In this document: positions 1-12,470 of the stretch, piece after piece | Position numbering within the stretch: position 1 is the first letter of the stretch | How the letters are laid out: every line of letters starts with the position of its first letter | Source of the DNA: Pyrrhosoma nymphula | Taxonomy: Eukaryota; Arthropoda; Insecta; Odonata; Coenagrionidae | Length of the DNA stretch: 64,000 bases | NCBI GenBank assembly: GCA_963573305.1 | Contig: OY754330.1 | Location: forward strand, 17,890,596 to 17,954,595 | Reading direction: 5' to 3' | Notes under the pieces: model-generated | What the model was told of the DNA's origin: nothing | The model's input: only the letters and a program-made list of their open reading frames with translations | The model's database searches: none | Translations under genes and position numbers: made by a program

Positions 1-1080
1 TCGCGTATGCGTACATTTTTTTGATTTTCAGATTTTGCAAAGAGTAATTATTAACACACAATACCATTAGACGGCATTCGATAAAATGTTACTGGAAATA
101 TTATAAACTATGACCTATATGGAGAACATTCCGGACTTTGCTAGATTTGAAGATAATTTCCAAGGGAGGTCTCTTTAAAAGACGCCGACTGATTGTTAAT
201 TTTCCATGCAATGCATGAGGAAAAACAATAAAGAGTTCAAGGCAATTAAATGAAAGTAACCTGGATGGCCAAGGGAGCTTAATGTTTGTCCAAAATATCT
301 AAAAGTCAATTTAGCGGCGTAGCAATGGAGACTGTAAGATAAACCATAAGTGTGCGCGCATATAAGGGTATAACTATGGATTAGGAATAGATCAGGTCAA
401 TAACTGACGCAGGGTCCACCTCTTGGTCCCCGTGTTCTCTCCGCTATCGCCAACCATCAGCCAACCTTTCCCCAACTGGCCCTTCATGATACCATCAATT
501 GGTGTACGAGCGCAGGGCGATCTGATAGTATAAATGCCAACAAGTCAATTACCACTGCTATTCCACGAAGAGTATATTTCACGAACTGTGGCCATATTAA
601 TTTATTGGTTTCTCAATTCTTATCGAATTTTCCCAGAAACCATTTTATAACAGAAGGCAATAAGAGTGCGTAAAATCGATTCACAACAAAACAGTTTCAG
701 TTGAGATAAAAATATTCCAAAATGGATGTCTTAAAGCCCGTTCTTACACCTGTGATCTTTTACAGAACTTCATATACATTCGAAAAGACATGAATTTGTG
801 AAATTTTCAATGAAAATCAATCACTACAACTGGGATCTCATAATTTTCAGTGTGAATCTCGTACATTTACGAGTATCATCAGCAGAATTTATATACATTC
901 ATTTTAATATCTAGGGTAAAGGGTGCAGCGTAACGCGGTGGATTCTGCGACTTTTTGCCTAACCCTTTCCAACACTCACGATAGTTAAGATCTGTTTAGT
1001 GGCAAAAAAGGTTTTCAAGAGTTTTAACCTCAATTAAAAATTCAACTACTATGCACCCCGTCCTACATTCCTCCTGGTCT
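1..1080. other. AT-rich spacer, no gene seen
   Basis: I found no coding stretch with recognisable protein similarity and no repeat with a second clear copy here, apart from the 11-mer TTTAGCGGCGT near 310 that recurs twice elsewhere in the window. A short palindrome (CTCGTA / TACGAG) lies near 860-880. Confidence 0.6.
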
Positions 1081-1780
1081 TTTTATTGCACTGTGAAAGA
1101 AGACCCCATGGAGAGCAGGGAGGGGATTAGAAGCCCTGCAAGGAGGGGTGGACCTCGCCCCTTGTTTCCCATGGCCTACGTCCTTCTCCCATCCCAAGGG
1201 TACTTCCGGAGAAGGGGTGGGCGGAGGTAGCAGAGGCTCGCCCCGGTGGTGCCGCAGGGAGAAGGAAGGAAGTCAGGAGAGCCAAAGGAACGGCCTAAAT
1301 AATGAACGGACAGTCGCATCGTATCATGGCGACGCCGGGACGTGAAAAGCTCCGGGGGGGGATCTCAAAAGGCGTAGGTGTGGTGTACCTTGGGCGGGAC
1401 GCGAAGGATAAGGGATAGAGGGAGAGGACGAGGAAGGACGCCTCCCGTCCCTCCCTGTCCTACCCGCTCCCTTTACGTGTTCCCGAGGGAGGAGACAGGA
1501 GGGGGCCAGGACGGGAGGGAAAGGAAATTTCGGAAGGTGGGAGTTCCGGCTTCGAGTCCCCACCCGTCTCTCCACCTTCCCTCGACCCGGCATATCAAAA
1601 GCCGGGAAGTCCGTGTGGACTTGAATGCGGGCCTCTCCTCGGTTGCCTCCCTCGGTTGAGACTCATGAGAGCGAGAGTCCCCCTTTGAGATGCGGCCGCC
1701 CGCACGACTTTTAAGTACTTCCTGATGCGGGTATTCCAGGCGCCCTCCCCAAGAGTCGGGTGGTCTTGGGATGACGCGCA
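1080..1780. other. GC-rich block without a recognisable gene
   Basis: Base composition changes sharply from AT-rich to GC-rich, with many G and C runs. Several overlapping open frames exist on both strands, but they are short, overlap each other and read as low-complexity Pro/Arg/Ser/Gly protein, as expected when GC-rich DNA has few stop codons. A CpG-rich promoter or untranslated exon is possible but nothing in the sequence proves it. Confidence 0.45.
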
Positions 1781-1914
1781 GGCATTGTCTTGTTGGGTGG
1801 ACAACGCGAAACAACGGTCGGCCTCAAGAGATAAACGAAAATAGACGATGGTATGTCCACGCTTATGATAAGAGCAGTAAGATCTGGTCTTTCGGGTATT
1901 CTATCGCGAACGTC

Positions 1915-2300
1915 CATATTTTTGGGACAACAGTTTCGCCGGCGTTGCTGTTGGCGTCTTCAGGTCAATTGAGAATTAAAAATGTGGGGCCGTCTTCATG
2001 CATATCAACCGTTAGAGTCAGGTGCGTGATGATAGGTTGACCTCCCATTGTTGTTGAAAAGACGTTTCCAAACATTTGAAAACTCGTAACAGCCTTCCCT
2101 ATTGAAATTATTAAACTTTTTGTTAATTTCAATGGCTTCTCTTATCAGACGAGGAAAGTAATGATTTTCTCTGGTGATTAATTTTGCCTTGTCAGAGTTT
2201 ATGTTGTGCGTGGGTCCCGGTCAGATGTGTTATGCCACAGTGAAAAGGTGTGTATGATGTCTATTTGTTGCTCTTTGGTGTTCAAAAGACCAGCTCTTTC
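1915..2300 (-). pseudogene. Penelope-like element remnant: end of the GIY-YIG region plus 3' UTR motif
   Basis: Read on the minus strand from about 2230 down to 2040, one frame gives HYFPRLIREAIEI followed by NNFNRE and then SNVWKRL. This is the pattern found at the C-terminus of Penelope-like retroelements just after their GIY-YIG endonuclease (a YxRLIxEAIEI-type helix followed by NFNRE). Two in-frame stops lie upstream in the same frame, where related proteins have an AEH motif, so this copy is dead. Beyond the coding end, near 1985-1930, comes CCTGAAGA...GGCGAAACTGTTG, a 3' motif that recurs at other Penelope-type ends in this window. The reverse transcriptase domain is absent, so the copy is strongly truncated. 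Confidence 0.7.
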
Positions 2301-2575
2301 CAAAGAAGTACTCCGCAAAAGCTTTCAAAATTATATGATAAGATTAGTTTGAAATATGTGGCACATAAACACAGGCACATATTTCGCGACTGCTGATGGG
2401 TTAGGTGGACGACAGTGTTAAAGGGATGGTTGATAGAAGCTCAACTGTGGCAATCGGATGTGTGAATGATATTCACACTATTAGGGTAGGAGAGAGTGAC
2501 ACATCCCCAGATCATTGGAGACATCTTCATTTTACGAAGCCGGTCGCACATCAATAAATATACATTGATGGATTT

Positions 2576-2779
2576 CTAAAAGTAGCGTATTATTTTTATA
2601 CTTCTCTGGTTCAACCATATTCTTTCAAGAAGGTCAAGTCCCCACAGCATCGCATAACGAATATTTAAAGCAATGGGGTCAAAATGAGCCCCAACTGTAT
2701 TAAAAACCGATAATATTCCGTCCCGTTTGGAGAATTCTCTTCCAGTTACCTTGTCTGTCACACTCAAATATGTATACAT
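2576..2779 (-). pseudogene. Possible retrotransposon pol fragment (BEL/Pao-like), weak
   Basis: A 67-residue open frame contains SKRDGILSVF, then HFDPIAL, then LLERIWLNQ. In BEL/Pao elements a TKRxILS...FDPLG...LLQxIW pattern links the reverse transcriptase to the next domain, and the spacing here is similar but not exact. No catalytic motif is present and no LTR was seen around it. It may be a chance resemblance. Confidence 0.3.
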
Positions 2780-3250
2780 AGGAGGTTAAAGCGTGGTAGG
2801 AGAAAGGCTCAGGTAATTCATTTGACTTGAGACTTGCCTGCTCGGGCTCCTACGAAGAGAAGGTACGGGAATGCTTCACTCACTCGCCGGCAACGGTCGT
2901 AGGTGCGGTTGTTTAGTGGAGACGAGTTGAGACGGTGCCGTGAGGGAGACAGATTGGGAGGACAGTCCCGAGTACGCGTTGAGAACCGACTCGTCCAAGG
3001 ACGCCCTCCTCTTGGGCCGGTCGGGGTTTCGCCCGGGGCCGCAGAACAACGAGGACACTACCCGCCTCGCACACTCAACCCGGAGCACTCGATAAGCCAA
3101 GTGCCGTCGATGGCGACACCACGGTGCACAGAAACACACTGGAAAAGCACGGAGCACCCTAATGAGCCCCGTGGAGTCACACTTTCACAAGGGGAACTCA
3201 GAATTTCCAAAACAAATTCGGAGTTATTACCACACAAACATGTATGCTAG
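2780..3250. other. GC-richer segment, no supported gene
   Basis: Two overlapping antiparallel open frames of 93 and 115 codons lie here, but neither has a recognisable domain and both are what moderate GC richness produces. From 3250 to 3840 I see nothing distinctive. Confidence 0.45.
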
Positions 3251-3845
3251 AATAATTTGAAGCAATTGCCGTCTAAACCACTCGGTTAGAGCACCATTTC
3301 AATGGTTTATACACAAAATTGCCTACCGGATTACGTATTATACATATATCTAGCCTCACATTATACAGTGTGACGTGGTTAATAGAGAATGGAGAGCAAA
3401 AATATAGCGATAGGGAAACGAGATCGTTTCTCAGAATTCATGGAAAAAAGGCAAGATGCATCATGTACAATGGGGTCGAATATGTTTCCCTTTCTGATGA
3501 AAACTCTTTATTCTTATCCTCAAACTTGCTGGAGACGTATTTTTGAGCGAGCTCAAAAACACTTTGATTTAAATGCGATTTGGGAAAAAGGAACCGACCT
3601 GATACACACTTTTGGAAGATCGATGTATAATTACTTTCACTTTACTGTCGCTATCATTATATTACGTATCGTAAAATTTATATTTTTCACTGGTTGGTAG
3701 GAGATGTCCCTCGGGGAAGCATACATTGAGATAAATGGAGATTAGAGATGCACGACAATCACACACCAAGTTTTGTAGATCCACTGGCTAAAGCACAATC
3801 CTTCTAATCCTTGGGGACTAATTTGGGACAGCAAATATCAAGGAG

Positions 3846-5100
3846 GTGATGCGTCGGAAACATGGAGATTTAAGTTCTGCTCTTCCTGCGAAAACTAACA
3901 CACCAAAAACACAACTCGGGAAACCCTTTCTTCATTCGCAAGTGGAAGAAAAGTGTTATAAAACAAGGAAGTGTTTTGAGAAAGAACGGGTGCCTGGAGC
4001 AGCAGCTAAAGAGGTGGACGTGGTGGCAGAGGGTGCCTTTGGAGGCGAGAAGGAATGGTGGATCGAGTTCCGGGATGCGACGGCGGAAGAGCAGCGTCCT
4101 CGTCTCCCGGCGGGGGGTGCAGGGGGGGGGGATGCCGTCAGCCGAAGCCGGAGGGCCTTCCAGCAGAACACGTATATCACTCTGGGAACACACCAAAGCA
4201 CTACCCCTCCGACAAGAGAACACTTTTTATTTCTCTTTAACGCTACCTCTCAGTGCCTTCCTCTGTCTCAATCCATGCTACACCGCCTCCTGCCTATCCG
4301 CCTCTATTTCACCGGACCCTCCAGGACTAATAGCGACAGAACACGCCGCAGTACATCAACCCTCTTTCCTCTTCACTCCTCAGCACAGGAACGAACTAGG
4401 CGCTGCTCCCAACGAGTTCCAACAGTGACATTTCCACACTACACTCGAGTTCCCACCGACCTCGTCCCTACTCCTTTTATTCACCGTAAACGTCAACTTC
4501 CTCCTTCCTCACAAGTGAGTGAATCGTTCTCCTCCGGCCCACCTAACCCCGCCCGCCTTCAGAATCCTCCTTGGCTTTAAACCCGCGCCTCCGAAGGGCG
4601 AGTCAAAGTGGGTGGCGGTGGTGGTGGTGTTGGCGCCGGCGCCAGGCAATCGTAGAGTCCCGTCCGCTGGAGTGTCGTGCGCCGCTCCAAGGCTCTCTCT
4701 CTCTCCCGCTCGCCGTTCGACTCGACTGTGCGAGCGATCCGAAGTTGTATTGCGTGGGCGCGCCACTGTGCCCTCGACTCGCCCCTCCCTGCTACCCCTG
4801 ACTCCCCTGCTAACCCTCCCCTCAACGGCTCCCCTCCAACGTCTTCCTCCCCTACTCAGCCTCCCCTACTCAGCCACCACCGTCCCTCCCCTCCCTCTCT
4901 GCAAGGCCCTGCTGCTCTTCCTCCTCTACCCCCTTCCATCCCCACACGGACACACACAGATGGCCCTTCCCATTCCTGACCGCCGCCCCGGACGCTGTCC
5001 CTCCGCCTTCCCGTCGCCACCTTGCCTCCTTATCCATTCTCTCCATTCCTCGGAAGGTCGTTTCTTAGTCCTCGCTCGTCGCTTCGCATAATTCTCACTC
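3846..5100 (+). other. GC- and CT-rich block with a 244-codon open frame of doubtful reality
   Basis: The longest non-transposon open frame (3846-4580, 244 codons) starts with MMRRKHGDLS and becomes Ser/Thr/Pro/Arg-rich. It has no signal peptide, membrane segment or recognisable domain, and five or more other frames on both strands are open across the same stretch. That pattern suggests absence of stops through base composition rather than selection on protein. A poly-G stretch (about 4109-4131) could form a G-quadruplex. From about 4690 to 5080 the plus strand is almost all C and T. I would not call a gene without transcript evidence. Confidence 0.3.
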
Positions 5101-5234
5101 CGCCGACGGCTACGGCGCCAAAAAATTATATGCTGGATTTTGAAGGCTTATATAGAATGGTAAAAAAACACTGCAATCAAATTAATTAAACACATATATT
5201 TGTACTACATTGCAGCCTTCATATGCCCAGTACT

Positions 5235-5890
5235 GTTTATTCCATCCTAATTTTTGATAAGTTAGTGCATGTTTTCACAGACCCTGGCTACTACTGTATT
5301 TCGCGGGCTTCTATTTTAACAAAAGTTCTCTCTCTCTAGATATCACACAAGAAACCTTTCATCCGCAAAGCCTTGGTAGGCATGTTCCTTTCCAAACGAC
5401 CATCAGTATCATATCGTCCTTACATTTTAATGTCCATGAGCCCAATATTGACTAATATTTATTGATGTTTCACGGGTTAGGGTATGCTTTCATAGATCTT
5501 GGCTACTACTCAGTTTTGCGGGCCTCTATTCTAACAAAATTTCTTTCCCCAGTTAGCTTACAAGATTTATCTCATTCATTAAGCCTTTGCAGGCATATTC
5601 CTTTCAAAACTATCATCAGCATCATTTCGTATTTGCAGAAAAATTTCCATGAATCCACTACTGTGTATTATTCATTGATATTTCAAGGGTTAGGACATGC
5701 TTTTACGGATCTTTGCTACTCTCACATTGCTGTTTCGAAAGAAAATTCGAACGCAATGTCTCTCTTCAGCTGGGATACTGCCTTTTTCTCGTCATCTAGA
5801 TTAAAATGCCTCATCTTTTTAACTATTCTCTGCCTGCTCGGATATGTTCCTTCCAAATTGATCATCATCATCCTACCACCCCTGTTATCA
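5235..5890. repeat. Diverged tandem repeat, three units of about 215 bp
   Basis: Three consecutive units share landmarks: a GCATG/GTATG-C-TTT segment followed by GATCTTGGCTACTACT or a variant (near 5265, 5480 and 5693), a GCGGGC-TCTATT-TAACAAAA-TT segment in units 1 and 2, and a GGCAT-TTCCTTTC-AA segment near the end of units 1 and 2 with a looser match in unit 3. The spacing is 214-217 bp and the units differ at roughly a quarter of positions. A 152-codon open frame (5462-5920) spans units 2 and 3 and therefore has an internal repeat (FHGLGYAF / FQGLGHAF). I take it as a by-product of the repeat, not as a gene. Confidence 0.7.
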
Positions 5891-6229
5891 CTACCTATTT
5901 TGACAACTTTTTATTTATAAAAGTAACTTCACATCCTCCATACCTAAAACCTCGTTAGTCTTTCTTTCGGACACTTCTACTTTCCCTTAAAAACAGAATA
6001 TCGAGAAGAGTGAAAATTATTATACTATATCATCAATGAAACTGACGTTGCATTTACTTCTTATTAAACTTGCATCTCTAGCATCTATTCTGACAGCTGG
6101 CATGTGACACATGACATTCTTCCACCCAAGGAACCTATTCCAACTTTGTTTATGACATTCCGACGAATGATTCGAAAGTGGACATTATTTTCACAATCAT
6201 GTCTTCACATATTTTTAAAGCGAAAAGAG

Positions 6230-6310
6230 AATAAACTCAAAAGCTAGCTCAACCAAATCTAACTTTGGATTGATGATCGCTGCTGATGATGATCGTTATT
6301 ATAAAAAAAT
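6230..6310 (+). repeat. Short LINE 3'-end remnant (GLMTADDD-type family)
   Basis: The plus strand reads FGLMIAADDD in one frame and ends in a GATGATGATC run. The same ending occurs near 42270 (FGFMTADDD) and 49915 (FGLMTTDDE). I read these as 3' ends of one LINE family whose C-terminal coding part is better preserved at 49838 and 60540. Confidence 0.4.
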
Positions 6311-6479
6311 ACTAATAATCATCAGTGAAGATTAGGTTTCCCTTCATTAACTAGAACATCTAACTGGAGGTGGCATCGTAACAAGAAAACGATGTAATAA
6401 CCCCTGAAGCGTTGTTCAATGTACTTTTTGATGGCCACCTTTTGACACACATAATTTAAGAAACCGAAATTTCAGAAAC

Positions 6480-6560
6480 CAACCAAACCATATCTGAAAA
6501 TGATGCAACTGCGTCGAAACTAGTCGTACCGTAAAATAAATAGGTGGAATAAGACAACGT
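6480..6560 (+). repeat. Penelope-type 3' end motif
   Basis: CTGAAAAT is followed by the potential 5-bp stem GATGC / GCGTC (loop AACT) and then GAAACTAGTC. The same arrangement (CTGANRA, small stem, GAAAC) occurs at 40041 on the plus strand and near 22930 on the minus strand. Only this short end is recognisable. Confidence 0.4.
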
Positions 6561-6689
6561 TTTCTTAATCGTTTGTTAAGGAACCACATATAAAAGGAAT
6601 GAGAATTTATGCATATTTTTACCAAAACGTCACATTAAGGTGATTTAAACACACTGATACTTTAGAATGATTTGGAACGTAGCTGATGG

Positions 6690-7300
6690 ATGGAATATAT
6701 CGGCCTTCAAATTCCTTTTTTTCCTTCTCCGTTCCTGTTTTTACACTACCCTCCCTTTTTCATGGTCGGGGACCCGCTGCCATACTTCCCTCTGCCCGCT
6801 TGCTGGGTAATATGTATATTTTTTTCGATTTCCATCCCTCACCCCACCAAAATATTCAACTCCACCCTCCCCAGTCGCATGCTCTCCCCCCCCTATCCCC
6901 CCTTTCTCCTCCCCCCACCACCTCCCTTCTCCTCCTTTGGCCATATTCCATTCAACCGTCCAAAAGCCTTCCTTTCATCTCGTTTCCGCCTTTTCCCTTC
7001 GTCATCCTCCGCCCACCCCCTCCCTATATCGCTTTATTTCCTGCCTTTCCCCCCTTTTTCCCCTTCTCCCCCATACGAACCTTCATTTCCCCATTCCTGC
7101 CTACAACCCTCACCCAACTGTCTGCGCACACTCATCACCTGGCCACGACACATCCTGTCCCGTTCTTCCCTTTACGAACACTCACTCACTCTCACCCATC
7201 CTCCTATTGCAACATCATCATCCACTGTTAATATTTCGCTTCTTCTTCCGTGTATCCCATGATCCCTCGAGTCCCTTCCCATCCCCTCATTCTCTCCGGT
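6690..7300. repeat. Long pyrimidine-rich tract (plus strand)
   Basis: About 600 bp in which C and T dominate the plus strand, with many CCC and TTT blocks and few G. Three overlapping long plus-strand frames here are Pro/Ser/Phe-rich translations of this composition, not genes. Confidence 0.7.
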
Positions 7301-7465
7301 TGGGGTATTTGTGGGAGGTGGTCGTCATGACATTAAAGCGATATGTTCCTCGTGCAGATTTGACTCATTTCCCCTTCTGCCCTATATTTTGAAGACAAGT
7401 CCTACCTCTTGCTATCTCTTCGTTTTACTTGAACCTCATAGCCCTCTCTATTATTTCCAACAGCT

Positions 7466-8310
7466 ACAAAATACCCTGCAAGCAACCTCAAGGGTGCTTG
7501 GCAGGGGGTGAGTAGTCACCAACATGCACTGTGCTATACCCTAAAATTAGTGTATTACGGCTATTGATGCATTAGCATAAATCAAAAATGCTTTTCAGAA
7601 AGTGAAGCCTAACAAGCATACACTACACTATAGATATGCTACTAATGTTAGAAGGACCGTTAGCATTTTGCGGCTACATATGTGGACAGAGGTGCAAGAA
7701 TTATTCTGAAATAATGCACGGCGTGCTGTTAGTACTAATTAGCAGATGAGTATACTAGTAATAGGGAGTAAATCAACTAACCAACTACACTACCTATTGA
7801 CTAACCTAGATAAAAGTCTTATTGGCAGCTGTTATGGCCTCTTATCATTCACGAAAAAATGACATTTTAGACCTGTCCGTTCGGCAGGTAATTTCTCTAA
7901 TTTTATTATCATTATCTGATCTACCGTAGTACGTCAGATTTCGTAAAATATTATTAACTTCGTAAGAGAATAAATCAGTTTATAATTAACAAAGAGGATT
8001 TATTCTAAATTTTAATCGTCGTTCCAAAAGCAAATTCCATTCTAGTTGCTGCAAGAGGTCAGTAACGCTAACGTGATTATCGTAACGGCCTTGAACGTTT
8101 CTTGCCGATCTTCCCTGCTAGCATTCTGACTCGGATTTTAAGCTCATAAGGCTCCCAAATACTGGCAACGTATTCCAATTGGGATCTAACGAGGGAGAAG
8201 TAGTTCATTGCCCTAACTTTACCGTCGCACTTGCCAAGTACTTTTTTAACAAATCCCAATTTACGATTAGCTTTGCCAGTAATTTCCCGAATACGTTTCC
8301 CACAAGAGCC
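7466..8310 (-). mobile_element. 5'-truncated LINE with GTAGAT-type tail; reverse transcriptase C-terminus and 3' UTR
   Basis: On the minus strand the segment 8310-7985 reads as the end of a LINE reverse transcriptase: KLGFVKKVLGKCD, then VRAMNYFSLVRSQLEYVASIW, then after a degenerate stretch YDNHVSVTDLLQQLEW and LLERRLKF. These match the post-catalytic region of jockey/CR1-like reverse transcriptases (xxLVRPxLEYxxxVWDP, then SVTxLLxxLxWxxLxERR). The catalytic domain is missing. About 500 bp of 3' UTR follows and ends near 7466 with CAGGGTATTTTGTAGCTG. The same UTR appears at 12470-13091, and its end at 18340, 28029 and 32350. Typical copies end in (GTAGAT)n; this one ends in a mutated single unit. 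Clade assignment beyond jockey/CR1-like is uncertain. Confidence 0.75.
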
Positions 8311-9415
8311 TCGAGCCGTCTGTCACTCCACAAACATTACTCCTGACAAAAACTGGAAAAACACTGCTTATAAATGGCTTTAAGTGCTGCAATAGTAGAG
8401 GCTTCATCGCTTCGCATGAAAAGAGACATCCTTTCTAAGAATAACATTACAGGTGGGATTTGATACGGTGAATATAGGGATGCTCGGTCGGATACTGAAA
8501 ATAAGACTTTTCAGCAGATATGATCATCACACAATCAACGCCCCGCACTAAGCACAGCACGTCACAGCACATAACTTAGATAGTCCTTCCGATGTGTGAT
8601 TTAGTTGAAAAACAGAATTTATTTTGTTGTGGGGTAGCCCAATAGACAAATTACTCAGCCTAAGATCGGACATTAAGGAGTTCAAGGACAAACCTTTTGA
8701 AAAATCGAACTTGAGCCCTAGAATTGCGATTTGAGGGGTATCTTACTGACTTTAAGACAGAAATGGCCAACAGAAATCCACACTATCCTTGAGTTTTGAA
8801 GCATCACTAATCCTTCGAACTTAGTAGGAAGCAATTTTTACTCTCGCCTATTAAGCCCGCCCTATGGCCATGAATGAGAGAGTGTACAGCAATTAGCAAA
8901 ATAATGCTGTCCTTCGCTTTTTCACAACAACTTCCCCCAATCCTACATCCCAGAGTTATTTATCTCACAGAATGATTCATTTATTTGACCTCTCACAGTG
9001 TTTTTAGCATCCTCGTGCACGAATTTCCGTTAAATGCTGCTACATCCATCAACACTCGCGTTGTATAAAGGTTTTGATACTTTCTCAACGTATGACAAAA
9101 GTGAATTATTCACTAATTTTACCGCTGTTTCATTCGGTAGCCGACGGATAACTCTTGGTCGCATTCAGAGTGTTATACCAGGACATGACTTTTGCCACAT
9201 TATTAATCCTCTGATGACTGTAATTCAGCATATGATTTGCTATTAACTTCCTTCATCATTTTTTCCATCCAACAGTCATTTTTTCTTAAGTAAAAGGCTT
9301 ACCATGCAGTGGGTGTATAACAAATTAAACATATCAATACCAATGGATTGAGCTTGAAAATCTTAGCAAACTTTTCCTTTGAAATGTTAGCGAGGGTGCG
9401 ATAGTTTTTCTACAA
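8310..9415. other. No gene or clear repeat seen
   Basis: AT-rich sequence with only short open frames lacking recognisable similarity. The 70-codon frame at 9034-9246 has no domain I know. Confidence 0.55.
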
Positions 9416-9417
9416 CT

Positions 9418-10320
9418 GAGATAATAATAATAATATAGTTTATTGTTCACAGATTTACATCCGATATGAACAATTTTCATGAATCACATTAGAGCTCAAA
9501 ATACATTTAAATTTACTGTGCAAAGCATCAATTTAAGAAGAAAGTATTACAATTAAGTGAACAACAAGAAAAAAAAACAACATGCCAAATGAATGGGATA
9601 AACATCATGATCAAAACACAATATAGAATATGGGATACGAAGCAAGTTCACACAATGAATTAAATATAAACAGGATTAAATGTTTTGGTACAATAATTTG
9701 AAATAAATAACAATGGAAAAATAAACCAAAATAGTACAACCCATACATGATGAAAGCATTGAAATGAATAAAAACAGCTTATGTTGGGCAAGTTAGGAAA
9801 GAATATAATTTATTTTTGAATTGGGGCAGCGATGAGGAATCTTTAATTGATTTAGGTAGGAAGTTACAAGTTTGAGAGGTGGCAACGGTAAATGATTTCT
9901 GAAATGTAGAAGACCGATGATGTGAGACAAGTAGGTAGTAGTTAGGGTCGGCTCTAGTAACTATATTTGGCAATATGGTTCTCTTGGGATAAAGGTCAAT
10001 TATGTACTCTGGGTCATCGTGTTTGAGCAGGGAATACATGAAACAGGCCAATTTGAATTTCCTTCTTGTTTTTATGTCCATCCAGGAGAGCTTGTTTAAA
10101 TATGGGGTTATATGCTCATCTTTCCGCAAGTCATAAATGAATCTGACAGAGGAATTCATTATGCTCTGAAGCTTAGTATTAAGTTCTGCTGTGAGATCAT
10201 AAAATACAAGACAGCAGTAATCAAAATTAGGAAAAATTAAGGTGGAGACAAGTTGCTTTCTTACATGGATAGGCAGCAATATTTTATGAATTTTCAGGTG
10301 ATGTGAGATGTGAAATTAAA
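9418..10320 (-). mobile_element. 5'-truncated LINE with reverse transcriptase C-terminus and (ATT)n tail
   Basis: A minus-strand frame (10279-9779, continuing in frame upstream to about 10315) encodes 166 residues beginning LLPIHVRKQLVSTLIFP and continuing FDYCCLVF, LNTKLQSIMN, VRFIYDLRKDEHITP, KLACFMYSLLK and PEYI. It ends with a FKNKLYSFL motif. This is the conserved tail of jockey/CR1-related reverse transcriptases, downstream of the catalytic palm. The frame is intact to its stop but the catalytic part is missing, so the copy is dead on arrival, as is usual for LINEs. The 3' UTR contains CAATAAA near 9445 and ends in repeated ATT on the minus strand (the ATAATAATAAT run at 9421-9433 on plus). 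It is a different family from the GTAGAT-tailed LINE at 7466. Confidence 0.85.
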
Positions 10321-12470
10321 AAAGAAGAAGGAACTAATTTATGGAACGAGTGGATACGGAAGTAACGAGGCAAGCCACAGCGGGAGCACCAATGCTGAAA
10401 TGAGGAACCGTGCGCAGCAAACCAACTCACCCGTCCAAGGGCCTTGACTACGGAGCCCAAAAAAAGTAGCAATGAGCGTACTGCTATCGTAACTGCATTC
10501 AGTCAATCGTATTCGAGACAATCGGAAAGAATTATCCGAGCGTTTTTTAATATTATTTCGATCAAGGTATTCCGGCATATCAAGAGCATTGAGCCGTGCA
10601 GTCAAACGGTGGTGCACGAATGCGTTGGGATGGGGAGGTAGAGGAGATGCGGCATACTACTGTGATCCCGTTTCTCTCTTCAGAGTTGGCACTGCTGCAT
10701 TAGCTCCATAGCCGCTCGCTGATTGTGTATTTTTTTCTAACTTTTAAGGCTCAGTGTAGAAAAACAATCGAACAGTTAGAAAACAAAAAGGAGGTGAATT
10801 TGTCTCAGATTTTCACGCTCCATCAATTAGTATGGATATGGTATTTTTTAATCACCCTGTGTCCAATGACAAAACCAATGTCCGCGTAGTCAGCCACCAA
10901 AACGTCAGTTAGATACCGAACACCAGACCATTCAAGCAGGACTTGACCTCGACAATTTTGTGAACGTTAACGTCCCTGCCTCGACAAACCCCGACTTTTT
11001 TATTAATATTTTGAATCTTTAAAGCTTTTGACATCAAAATAGAATTATATAAATTGTTTGCAGGAACATATAGTTACTTAACGACAGCTGATGCTGAATG
11101 CTGAATGCTGAAGTATAAAGAAAATTATCAATCAATGAGTAAAAGAAACAGTGCTGAATATGCTGTACAGAAATATTACAATAATAATGGGAAAAATAGG
11201 TTGAGTGTTAGAATACCTATATTGATTAGTAATAGTTAACAAGAATGTCTAATTCACCTCAAAAATATTAGTGAAAAAATTAAGATTAAGAGATTATAAT
11301 AATTCAATGTAATTATCAAATCAAATAAAATTGCTTGCTAAGTGAAAAGCAACATATTGTATGTAATCTATACCAATTTTAATCTATGTGTACTTTATAT
11401 TATGCCATAATTTTATTCTATCTTGTTATATTGCCAATAATTGTATCTTCATGTAGTAATTAGCATATTATTTTGAAATTATTTGTATATCTGCAGATGT
11501 TATAGGGTGGGGAGCCAACGATTAACTTCGCACTCCATGACTAGAATTTCCACCTTGGTAATAAAAGTCCTTTAGGCCAATCAGATCGTTCAAAACAGCA
11601 GACACTAAACTATTTAAAATCTAACGGCTAAGAAAAAACGTTATTTCTCCTTAAAAATTGAAAATTTGATGGCGATGAGAATATCCAAAATTTGAATTTT
11701 GGTGTAAAGTTCACACGTGGTGAACTTTACCACGCAAGTATCATGGAAAAAATACAAACTCTAAAAATGTCTTCAAAGTCTGCTTAACACAATCAATGAA
11801 AAAAATATGATTTATTTCCAGAAACTAAAAAAATATATGGTCTAAAATATTTTACTACGTTTCCGCAGAGACGCCGTATTTTGACGACGGAATAATTCTA
11901 AGGCCAAGGGTCTTTTTTTGGGAACCACTTCCAAAAATGAGCTTAATGGTCTAAAGATTAAACATATTCCAAGGGGAGGTTTTTTGTCACAGTTTTCAAC
12001 GTGTTCAAGATTTGGCTTTGACTATATGCGTCCTCCGACATATCTCCGCCCTCTGTGTCACCTGCTCTATCACGACCCACAACACCTTCTTCCTGGGCCT
12101 CCCTTCCTGCATCTTCACCTTCCATTTCCCCTTCCTTCGTTCCCCAGTCTGCTCTCTTACCCTTCTACTAATCTATGTATTCCTTCCATAAAATATTTAC
12201 GGGAAATTTATCACAATATTATCGATTCGTATTTATTGATCCATAACTAATGCTACAATCTACACATTTATAGTGTTTTCCATACAAATATATCAGTAGT
12301 TTTTAATATGCGAGTATGTTGAGGTATTTACATTTATGGGCAATTTTAACACTTCCCTTTGAGTCAGTTTCATCGTATATTACGTATACTGTGCCTTTAA
12401 AGGATTAATGATACTATCTCTACCACAGTTACATGTCAATAAAAGGCTTTAACATTTAACCCATCGCCAC
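10320..12470. other. No gene seen; AT-rich with one perfect small hairpin
   Basis: Only short frames without similarity. At about 11706-11732 there is a perfect 11-bp inverted repeat (GTAAAGTTCAC / GTGAACTTTAC) with a 5-base loop ACGTG. A simple GCTGAAT run is at 11093-11108. Confidence 0.55.

Noticed and set aside
3846..4580. 244-codon open frame as a protein-coding gene
   Set aside because: No domain, strongly biased composition, and many other frames on both strands are open across the same GC-rich stretch.
5462..5920. 152-codon frame as a membrane protein
   Set aside because: Hydrophobic character and internal repeat follow from the T-rich tandem repeat it lies in.
6686..7392. Three overlapping 150-190 codon frames
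   Set aside because: All are Pro/Ser/Phe-rich translations of a pyrimidine tract; no start context or domain.
9130..9180. A CCGACGGATAACTC...GGTCGC stretch resembling the start of 5.8S rRNA
   Set aside because: Similarity ends after about 15 bases and no flanking rRNA sequence exists.
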